Source: Anaerolineae bacterium
GTDB lineage: Bacteria; Chloroflexota; Anaerolineae; Aggregatilineales; Aggregatilineaceae
DNA length: 8,494 nucleotides
Assembly (NCBI GenBank): GCA_020848665.1
Contig: JADLHR010000248.1
Span: 1-8,494 of the forward strand
Direction: 5' to 3'
Shown here: positions 1 to 5,162 of the stretch, one piece after another
Position numbering within the stretch: position 1 is the stretch's first letter
Layout: each line of letters begins with the position of its first letter
Notes under the pieces: model-generated
Database searches by the model: none
What the model was told of the DNA's origin: nothing
The model's input: the letters and a program-made list of their open reading frames with translations, nothing else
Position numbers and translations under genes: made by a program

Positions 1-146
1 TCCGCATTATCGACGGCCCGTTCAACGACTTTATCGGAACGGTCGGCGATATTGATATGGAAAAAGCGAAAGTGCGCGTGCTGGTATCGTTCTTTGGCCG
101 CGAGACGCCGGTCGAACTCGACTTCTTACAGGTCGAAAAAGCCTAG
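1..146 (+). CDS. nusG: Transcription termination/antitermination protein NusG, C-terminal end (partial)
   Basis: This is the 3' end of a gene that begins before the window; the reading frame runs from position 3 to the TAG at 144-146. The 47 complete residues read as a KOW domain: RIIDGPF-DFIGTV near the start, then KVRVLVSFFGRETPVELDF and a short tail ending VEKA. In NusG this domain follows the NGN domain that binds RNA polymerase, and it contacts Rho or ribosomal protein S10 to couple transcription with translation. The next genes are rplK and rplA, which is the standard bacterial order secE-nusG-rplK-rplA and supports the call. Only the last quarter of the protein is visible, so nothing can be said about its N-terminus, promoter or any upstream secE. 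Confidence 0.93.
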   Translation, partial: RIIDGPFNDFIGTVGDIDMEKAKVRVLVSFFGRETPVELDFLQVEKA

Positions 147-220
147 CGCGCGGCGCGGCATGATCCTTTGACCGCGGGCGACCCAAGCGCGGGCCGCCTC
201 TGTTCACCACCCTAACGAGT

Positions 221-225
221 AAGGA
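221..225 (+). promoter_or_regulatory. Shine-Dalgarno site of rplK
   Basis: AAGGA lies 8 nt before the rplK ATG at 234. The 87-nt gap between nusG and rplK otherwise holds a GC-rich stretch with no clear promoter, terminator or recognised L1 autoregulatory hairpin. Read-through from nusG is therefore the simplest expression model. Confidence 0.7.
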
Positions 226-233
226 ACGAGAAC

Positions 234-659
234 ATGGCTAAGAAAGTCAAAGCAGTTGTCACCCTGCAAATCAATGCAGGCAAAGCCAACCCTGCGCCGC
301 CGATCGGTCCGGCCCTGGCGCAGCACGGCATTAACCTGATGGGCTTTTGTAAGGAATACAACGCCCGCACGAGCAACCGGATCGGCGAAGTCGTACCAGC
401 CGAGATCACGATCTTCACCGACGGCTCGTTCCGGTTTATCCTGAAAAGCCCGCCCACTGCCTTCCTGATCCGCCGCGCCGCCGGGCTGGATCGTGGCTCC
501 GCCGCGCCGAACAAGGACAAGGTTGGCAGGCTGACCCGCCAGCAGGTCCGCGAGATTGCCGAGATCAAGATGAAGGACCTCAACGCGATTGATATCGAAG
601 GCGCTATGCAGCAGATCGAAGGCACCGCCCGCAGCATGGGCGTCGTCGTCGAAGGCTAA
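234..659 (+). CDS. rplK: Large ribosomal subunit protein uL11 (L11)
   Basis: At 141 residues this is the usual length for bacterial L11 and needs no start adjustment, since AAGGA precedes the ATG. The N-terminal domain has the signature AGKANPAPPIGPALAQHGIN (about 15-34), whose proline-rich helix is the region known in L11 to take part in binding thiostrepton-type antibiotics. The C-terminal RNA-binding domain has PNKDKVGRLT, VREIAEIKMKDLNA and the ending EGTARSMGVVVEG. L11 binds the GTPase-associated region of 23S rRNA at the base of the ribosomal stalk and helps elongation and release factors act; it is also needed for RelA activation in bacteria that have RelA. It sits 87 nt after nusG and 89 nt before rplA in one operon. 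Nothing about the protein is abnormal. Confidence 0.98.
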   Translation: MAKKVKAVVTLQINAGKANPAPPIGPALAQHGINLMGFCKEYNARTSNRIGEVVPAEITIFTDGSFRFILKSPPTAFLIRRAAGLDRGSAAPNKDKVGRLTRQQVREIAEIKMKDLNAIDIEGAMQQIEGTARSMGVVVEG

Positions 660-705
660 GCGCCCGCCCGCATTGTTCGCTTGAAGGTCATTTGAAGCTG
701 TGGGA

Positions 706-720
706 GGGCGCGCGACGCCC
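706..720 (+). other. Small hairpin in the rplK-rplA gap
   Basis: GGGCG (706-710) can pair with CGCCC (716-720) across a 5-nt loop, 28 nt before the rplA start. It has no T-run, so it is not a terminator. Its place just before rplA and its RBS would suit translational control, as L1 represses its own mRNA in other bacteria, but in DNA this GC-rich a 5-bp stem may be chance. Confidence 0.2.
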
Positions 721-731
721 GCTGATACCAC

Positions 732-737
732 GAGGAG
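732..737 (+). promoter_or_regulatory. Shine-Dalgarno site that fixes the rplA start
   Basis: GAGGAG lies 11 nt before the ATG at 749. The same frame is open from an ATG at 692, but that would add 19 residues unlike any L1 N-terminus and would place this ribosome binding site inside the coding region. The ATG at 749 is therefore preferred. Confidence 0.7.
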
Positions 738-748
738 ACACAACGTAC

Positions 749-1468
749 ATGGCACACGGAAAGAAGTATCTGGAAGCGGCTCAGAAGATTGGTCGCGACG
801 AGCTGTACACCCCCGAAGAAGCGATCCGGCTCGTCAAGGAAGCGGCCTACGCCAAATTTGACGAAACGGTCGAGCTGCACCTGCGCCTGGGCATCGACCC
901 GCGCCACAGCGACCAGCAGATCCGCACGACGGTGCTGCTGCCTTACGGTCTGGGCAAGACTGTCCGCGTCCTGGTCTTCGCCGAAGGCGAAGCCGCCCGC
1001 ATCGCGCAGGAAGCAGGCGCGGACATTGTCGCCGACGACGAAGTGATCGCCCGGATCAATGACGAGGGCTGGACCGAGTTTGACGTGGCGCTGGCTGTGC
1101 CGGATATGATGCGCAAGATTGGGCGCCTGGGTAAGGTGCTGGGCCGCAAGGGCCTGATGCCCAACCCGAAAGCTGGCACCCTGATCCCGGCGGAAGACAT
1201 TCCGCGCGCGATCGAAGAAGCGCGCGCCGGCCGTATCGAATTCCGCAACGACAAGACTGCTAACATCCATGTGCCGATTGGCAAGGCCAGCTTCTCCGAC
1301 GAGCAGTTGATCGGCAATATGGCCGCCGTGATGGATGCCGTGCGCCGCGCGCGCCCAAGCTCGGCAAAGGGCACATTCCTGCGCCGCGCGGTGCTCACCT
1401 CGACGATGGGGCCGGGCATCAAGGTTCAACCCCTGCTGGCGCTGAACCTGACTGTGGCGACGGCGTAA
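749..1468 (+). CDS. rplA: Large ribosomal subunit protein uL1 (L1)
   Basis: The protein is 239 residues when started at MAHGKKYLEA, close to the roughly 230 usual for bacterial L1. Visible family blocks are PEEAIRLVKEAAYAKFDETVE (about 22-42), LGIDPRHSDQQIR (47-59), VLPYGLGKTVRVLVFAEG, DMMRKIGRLGKVLGRKGLMPNPKAG (119-143), the NIHVPIGKASF block (172-182) and STMGPGIKV near the end. L1 forms the mobile L1 stalk of the 50S subunit, binds 23S rRNA and helps release deacylated tRNA from the E site. In several bacteria it represses translation of its own rplK-rplA mRNA; no matching operator could be recognised here with confidence. A strong terminator starts 34 nt after its stop codon, so the ribosomal transcript mostly ends here rather than continuing into rplJ-rplL. 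Confidence 0.97.
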   Translation: MAHGKKYLEAAQKIGRDELYTPEEAIRLVKEAAYAKFDETVELHLRLGIDPRHSDQQIRTTVLLPYGLGKTVRVLVFAEGEAARIAQEAGADIVADDEVIARINDEGWTEFDVALAVPDMMRKIGRLGKVLGRKGLMPNPKAGTLIPAEDIPRAIEEARAGRIEFRNDKTANIHVPIGKASFSDEQLIGNMAAVMDAVRRARPSSAKGTFLRRAVLTSTMGPGIKVQPLLALNLTVATA

Positions 1469-1502
1469 GACTTTCTTGGCCGTTTGAACTGGCACTACCT
1501 GG

Positions 1503-1534
1503 CCGGAAGGGGCGCAATTCCCTTCCGGTTTTTT
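1503..1534 (+). terminator. Rho-independent terminator after rplA
   Basis: A perfect 9-bp stem, CCGGAAGGG (1503-1511) with CCCTTCCGG (1520-1528), closes an 8-nt loop and is followed directly by six T residues (1529-1534). On the opposite strand no T-run follows the stem, so it works only for the plus strand. No convincing competing antiterminator fold was found upstream. Confidence 0.9.
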
Positions 1535-1541
1535 CGCCCCG

Positions 1542-1579
1542 ATGGAGTTTTGATGGAGCAGCGAAAGCGCCTGAGATGA
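1542..1579 (+). promoter_or_regulatory. Two stacked mini-ORFs leading into the macro-like gene
   Basis: After the terminator, ATG 1542 opens a 3-codon frame (M-E-F) whose TGA (1551-1553) shares its A with ATG 1553. That ATG opens an 8-codon frame (MEQRKRLR) whose TGA (1577-1579) overlaps the ATG (1576) of the downstream gene as ATGA. GGAG at 1544-1547 sits 5 nt before ATG 1553, a better ribosome binding site than anything directly before 1576. This may be a translational-coupling leader; chance is a serious alternative given the very short frames. Confidence 0.35.
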
Positions 1580-2049
1580 GCATCGAGGTTGTGCGGGGAG
1601 ACATCTTCGCAGCGCGCACCCAGACCGTTGCGTTCGGGCTGAGCGCCGCCGGGCGGCTGCCGGTCGCGCCGGTCTACACCCATCTTCACGACCGTCACCC
1701 CGTCTTTGTCAGCGAATACCGCCGCCGGGCGCGCGCCGGGCAACTCCCGCCGGGTGCGCTGTGGGTCTGGCGCGACGGGACGCCCTGGATCGCCGCGCTG
1801 ATTCTGCGCGAAACGCCGCAGGGATCGGCTCGCCCGCGCTTTGCCGAAGCGGCGTTGATGGCGCTCTATCAGCAGAGCCAGCGCGAAGGGCTGCGCAGCG
1901 TGGCGCTGTTGCCCGGCGTGGACGCGCTGGAATGGCCCGCCTTCGAGGCGCTGGCGCGCCAGTGGGCGCCGCTGATCGGCCTGCCGCTGATGATTTATCG
2001 GGAATACGGCAGCGGGACAGTCAACGCAGCGAATCCGGACTCCGCCTGA
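1576..2049 (+). CDS. Divergent macro-domain-like protein
   Basis: This 157-residue protein has the outline of a small macro (ADP-ribose-binding) domain. The N-terminus IEVVRGDIFA (3-12) matches the first strand and GDI motif of the family. The middle section FVSEYRRRARAGQLPPGALWVW (44-65) resembles the Y-x(n)-G-x-L-x-x-G segment of DarG-type macro proteins. The block GLRSVALLPG (105-114), followed by LEWPAFEALARQW (119-130), matches the later strand, loop and helix. The asparagine-bearing loop expected after strand 2 (VNxxN) and the glycine-rich GxGxG loop are not present: that region reads GLSAAGRLPVAP. Canonical macro domains bind or hydrolyse ADP-ribose; this one may have lost that activity or bind another ligand. 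There is no DarT-like toxin gene beside it. Translation probably starts at ATG 1576, within an ATGA overlap with a mini-ORF. Its 3' end overlaps the convergent transglycosylase gene. The family call is moderate; that it is a real gene is more certain. Confidence 0.6.
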   Translation: MSIEVVRGDIFAARTQTVAFGLSAAGRLPVAPVYTHLHDRHPVFVSEYRRRARAGQLPPGALWVWRDGTPWIAALILRETPQGSARPRFAEAALMALYQQSQREGLRSVALLPGVDALEWPAFEALARQWAPLIGLPLMIYREYGSGTVNAANPDSA

Positions 2050-2864
2050 CCCGGCCCGCGCAGCGAGGGACCGTAGGCTGCTGGCGCGGCGCTCGCCAGA
2101 CGGCTGATCGCCTGCTGGCACAGCCGCGCGCCACCCGCCGCCAGCCACTCGTCCAGCGTGGCGCTCGAGCTGCTGTTGCGGACGACCTCGTTCCACATCC
2201 CTGTCGCCCAGCGATAGTACGACTGCGTCTCGTGTGTCCAGGTAGTATATTCCCGCTGCGTCACGCTCGGCCCGCCGTTATAGCACGCCAGCGCCATCCC
2301 CAGGTCCCACCCGGCGAACACGCTCAGGCATTCGTGGAACACGCTCATGCCACGCCGGACGTTGGCCTCCGGGTTGATCATGTTCTCACCGTAGGAAAAA
2401 TGAAACGGCATGACCTGCATCAGCCCCAGCGCGCCGGCGCTCGACATCGCTTCGGGATCGCCGCACGACTCGATCTGCATCACGATCGCGATTACGTTCG
2501 GGTTGACTCCGTATTCGCGCGCCCAGCGTTCAATCGAGTCCTGCCAGTGCAGCACTGCGGGCGCGTAAAAGGGCGCCAGCGCCGCGCTTGAATCGGTGAT
2601 GAACTGCGGGCCGGAACGGTCCCAGTGGAACGGCCAAAGGTCTTCAAGGCGCTCGCGATCGATCGCGCCGAGGATAAACAGCACATCGAGCAGCGCGACG
2701 AACACGACGATCGCCAGCCCGAACAGGCGTGCATGCCGTAGCCGCCGCAGGACCTTCTCGCGCAGCGATGGCGGCGGGGGCGGCGGGGACGCCTTGCGCG
2801 GAGCGCGCGGGGCCTTAGTCAGGCGCGCCGGTTCCGGCGAGGTGCGGGCAGCTTTGCGGGCCAT
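1995..2864 (-). CDS. Membrane-anchored lytic transglycosylase (SLT family)
   Basis: At 289 residues this reads as a family 1 lytic transglycosylase on a membrane anchor. Residues 1-46 are basic and proline-rich, with a run of six prolines at 27-32. One hydrophobic helix follows at about 47-67, giving an N-in, C-out topology. The catalytic domain starts near 105. IVMQIESCGDP carries the catalytic Glu (E132), followed by GALGLMQVMPFHF (144-156) and ACYNGGP (193-199), the three diagnostic motifs of the fold. Such enzymes cleave the MurNAc-GlcNAc bond of peptidoglycan and leave 1,6-anhydro-MurNAc. Four cysteines (134, 179, 194, 249) in the outer domain could form disulfides. The ATG at 2864 lies 12 nt after the stop of the M50 protease gene and lacks a clear ribosome binding site, so translation is probably coupled. 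The last 55 bp overlap the convergent macro-like gene, and no terminator is visible. Confidence 0.9.
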   Translation of the reverse strand: MARKAARTSPEPARLTKAPRAPRKASPPPPPPSLREKVLRRLRHARLFGLAIVVFVALLDVLFILGAIDRERLEDLWPFHWDRSGPQFITDSSAALAPFYAPAVLHWQDSIERWAREYGVNPNVIAIVMQIESCGDPEAMSSAGALGLMQVMPFHFSYGENMINPEANVRRGMSVFHECLSVFAGWDLGMALACYNGGPSVTQREYTTWTHETQSYYRWATGMWNEVVRNSSSSATLDEWLAAGGARLCQQAISRLASAAPAAYGPSLRGPGQAESGFAALTVPLPYSR

Positions 2865-2876
2865 CGGCAGCAGCGG

Positions 2877-4040
2877 CTAGGGCTGAACGATATTCAGCGG
2901 ATTGGGCACAAACACCAGCACGAAGATCGCCAGCGTCGCCCAGCCCAGCACGCGCCGCCGTGCATCAAGCGGCGTGATCGTGTCCATCGGGGTCGCGTAG
3001 ATGCGCCCCAGGAAGAATAGCAGCATCGTCCACAACAGCCACGAGGTGTTGAAGACCGACAGCATCAGGAACAGAATAATCAGCGGCAGATACAGGCGCT
3101 GCGCCCGGCGCCCCAGCAGCGTGAAAATGACGTGCCCGCCGTCAAGCTGTCCCAGCGGGATCAGGTTCAGCCCGGTGATGAACAGCCCCGTCCACCCGGC
3201 TTTGGCAAGCTGGTTAATGAACACGTCTTCGCCGCCGCTCGGCAGATAGCGCCCGTAGATCAGCGTCTTGGCCGCCGCGTAGAGCAGCGAGTCACCCTCG
3301 ATGATGTACGTCTCGGTGGGAAACGGCTCGACCGGCGAGGTCGCCAGGCCGATCAGCAGCACCGGGATCGCGATCACCAGCCCAGCCAGCGGCCCCGCCG
3401 CGCCAATGTCAAACAGCATCTTGCGGTTGCGCATCGGCTCGCGCAACTGAATGAACGCGCCCAGCGTCCCGAAGAAGAACAGCGGCATGGGGATGAAATA
3501 GGGCAGTGTGACGTTGACCTTGTGATGGCGCGCGGCGAAGAAGTGACCCAGCTCGTGCGCGCCCAGGATCAGCAGCAGGCTCAGCGCATAGGGCAAACCT
3601 TCCCACAGCGCGACCTCGGTCTGCCCATCGATGCTGGCCTGTTGCAGCGCCCCGACGTACAGCAGGCTGAAGAAGGTCAGCACCAGCAGGAGCGCATTCG
3701 GCCACCAGGGGCGCGGGCGCGGGCGGATGCGCCCTTTGATCGCCAGCACGACATGCTGGTTCTGATCGTTGGTGGTCAGCAGCGTGTGATAGTCCTGCGC
3801 GGCGAACGCCTTGTCCAGCCGTGCGTAAGCGGTCTCGCTGTCAACGCGCAGGCGCCCGGTGAAAGCTACACTCGCCGGAGCCGGGGGATCATAGCTGACT
3901 TTGTAGATATCCAGCACCTCCTGCACCGCGCTCTCCAGCTCCGGAAAGGATGCGCGCGGCGGCCGGGCTGTGATCACGGGCGCAGGCGGCGTTTCGCCCC
4001 CTTTCTGACTGTTCGAAAGGACCGATGGCTCGTTTAGCAT
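2877..4040 (-). CDS. M50 (site-2) intramembrane zinc metalloprotease, EGY-like
   Basis: The 387 residues contain the S2P active site: HELGH (162-166) inside a membrane helix supplies two zinc-binding histidines and the catalytic glutamate, and NLIPLGQLDGGHV (292-304) supplies the third ligand, Asp300. Between them lie GTLGAFIQLREPMRNRKMLFDIGAAGPLAG (191-220), typical of the family. Hydrophobic segments lie at about 114-133, 148-170, 212-233, 285-308, 317-344 and 364-380. The soluble N-terminus (about 30-105) and the absence of a PDZ domain resemble the EGY branch (plant chloroplast EGY and bacterial relatives) rather than RseP. Such enzymes cut transmembrane helices of substrate proteins, often to release regulators. 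AGGA 5 nt before the ATG at 4040 supports the start. It lies 30 nt after the lipoprotein stop and 12 nt before the transglycosylase. The natural substrate is unknown; no anti-sigma factor is seen nearby. Confidence 0.93.
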   Translation of the reverse strand: MLNEPSVLSNSQKGGETPPAPVITARPPRASFPELESAVQEVLDIYKVSYDPPAPASVAFTGRLRVDSETAYARLDKAFAAQDYHTLLTTNDQNQHVVLAIKGRIRPRPRPWWPNALLLVLTFFSLLYVGALQQASIDGQTEVALWEGLPYALSLLLILGAHELGHFFAARHHKVNVTLPYFIPMPLFFFGTLGAFIQLREPMRNRKMLFDIGAAGPLAGLVIAIPVLLIGLATSPVEPFPTETYIIEGDSLLYAAAKTLIYGRYLPSGGEDVFINQLAKAGWTGLFITGLNLIPLGQLDGGHVIFTLLGRRAQRLYLPLIILFLMLSVFNTSWLLWTMLLFFLGRIYATPMDTITPLDARRRVLGWATLAIFVLVFVPNPLNIVQP

Positions 4041-4070
4041 GCGCTTCCTATCCTGTCCTCACCCGGCTCG

Positions 4071-5162
4071 CTATGCCTCAGGAGTTCCGGCTGCAACCAA
4101 TACATCCCATTCGTTCGTCTGCGCGTCGAGCGCCAGAATGCCGCCGTCGCGCAGGCGCAGGTACAGCGTCGCCAGGCTCGGCTCGGCGGAGTCAGCCTGC
4201 ATCATTCCTTCGAAGGCGACCTCTGGCGAGGCGGCCCAGCCGAGCCGCTCACGCACACGCGGGTTGCTGCGCCACACCAGCCCAAACCCGCGAATCGGCT
4301 GCTCCAGGCCGGGCGGCGGCGCGAGCGACTCGTCGCGCTCCGGATCGCCCTCGTTGAACTCGTCGGGGTACATCGCCCACCCTGGCCGCGCGCCATCCTC
4401 AAATACTACGTAGATGCGGTCCAGCGCGGCGACCCACACCATCCGCCCGCGCTCGAAGGTCTGCTCGGCCTGGGTGGTCAGCTCGGCGGGCGCGGCGGCG
4501 CAGGCATCGGGCGGCGGGTCAAAGAACCAGAAATCCACGCAGCGCAGCGGGATCAGCAAAAGCTGCTCAATCTCCACCTGGCCGATCTGCGCCGTCAGCA
4601 GGAAGCGTGCCGCGTCGCGATCGGTCGCACGCGTGGCAACCGTGATCTGGCCTTCGCCCATCACGTCCCAGCGGAACAGCCGCTCGCCTTCCTCCTCCAC
4701 GCGATAAATCCGCGCGCGGTCTACTCCGTCAACGCTCCAGAACAGGGTGACGTTTTCGCCCGGCGTGACAAATTCGCTGTCGGTCGTGAAATACCGGATC
4801 GCGGCAGCGAGGTGCGTGGGCGCGGCGGTCGCGGTCAGCGTTTCGGGCGCGGGTGGAATGGTCGGCACCAGCGGGAAAGCCGCTGGCGGGCCGGGCGTGC
4901 GTGTGCTGGCCGGACGGGTTGGCGGCGGCGTCTCGGTCGGCAGCACCGCTGTAACGAGCGTCGCAGTAACCGTCGCGGACGGCGTCCAGGTCGCGCTCGG
5001 CGGCTGGGTCACGATCACCGGCTGGGCGTTGACGCCGCACGCTGCCAGCAGCAGGCTCGCGGCGATCAGCGTCGCCCGGATGCAGATGCGGCGCGCCCGG
5101 TGATGCAGTCGGGCCTTATGATCGACACGATCGATAGACCGCTTGCTCGTCGGGTTTGTCAC
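4071..5162 (-). CDS. Surface lipoprotein with Thr/Pro-rich linker and two C-terminal domains
   Basis: The 363-residue product has a type II signal peptide: a basic stretch (about 17-29), a hydrophobic core and the lipobox LAAC with lipidated Cys42. A Thr/Pro/Ser-rich linker fills about 48-117 and would hold the rest away from the membrane. A first domain (about 118-205) has alternating strands with PGENVTLFWSVDGVDRARIY, resembling an Ig-like beta sandwich. The second (about 206-350) has Cys208 and Cys221, possibly a disulfide, then FERGRMVWV, IYVVFEDG, PGWAMYPDEFNEGDPE and QPIRGFGLVWRSNPRVRERLGWA. I associate this second module with Chloroflexota proteins; its function is not known to me. The start is GTG, overlapping the kinase stop as GTGA; no other start codon exists in frame before the signal peptide, and a G-run upstream may serve as ribosome binding site. 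Role in the operon (sensor, cell-wall or protease partner) is inference. Confidence 0.88.
   Translation of the reverse strand: MTNPTSKRSIDRVDHKARLHHRARRICIRATLIAASLLLAACGVNAQPVIVTQPPSATWTPSATVTATLVTAVLPTETPPPTRPASTRTPGPPAAFPLVPTIPPAPETLTATAAPTHLAAAIRYFTTDSEFVTPGENVTLFWSVDGVDRARIYRVEEEGERLFRWDVMGEGQITVATRATDRDAARFLLTAQIGQVEIEQLLLIPLRCVDFWFFDPPPDACAAAPAELTTQAEQTFERGRMVWVAALDRIYVVFEDGARPGWAMYPDEFNEGDPERDESLAPPPGLEQPIRGFGLVWRSNPRVRERLGWAASPEVAFEGMMQADSAEPSLATLYLRLRDGGILALDAQTNEWDVLVAAGTPEA

Noticed and set aside
692..748. N-terminal extension of rplA from ATG 692
   Set aside because: It adds 19 residues unlike L1 and would place the GAGGAG ribosome binding site within the coding region.
656..1495. 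Minus-strand ORF of 279 codons opposite rplA
   Set aside because: It is antisense to a confidently identified ribosomal protein gene and has no support of its own.
1576..2049. DarTG toxin-antitoxin system
   Set aside because: Only a macro-like protein is present; there is no DarT-like ADP-ribosyltransferase gene beside it and the macro active-site loops are missing.
1495..2196. Minus-strand ORF of 233 codons opposite the macro-like gene
   Set aside because: It has no motifs, is Arg/Gly/Pro-rich, and would cover both the rplA terminator and the transglycosylase end; the plus-strand reading has family-like blocks.
1761..2591. Plus-strand ORF of 276 codons opposite the transglycosylase
   Set aside because: It is out of frame with the macro-like gene and antisense to the SLT catalytic domain, with an Arg/Ala-rich composition.
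3132..4037. Plus-strand ORF of 301 codons opposite the M50 protease
   Set aside because: It lies entirely antisense to a gene with clear catalytic motifs, is rich in Arg/Gln/Asp without any domain pattern, and is explained by GC-rich codon use on the other strand.
5110..5140. Short GATCGA repeats near the start of the lipoprotein gene
   Set aside because: They fall inside codons for the charged N-terminus, form only a 5-bp inverted repeat, and look like chance in this base composition.
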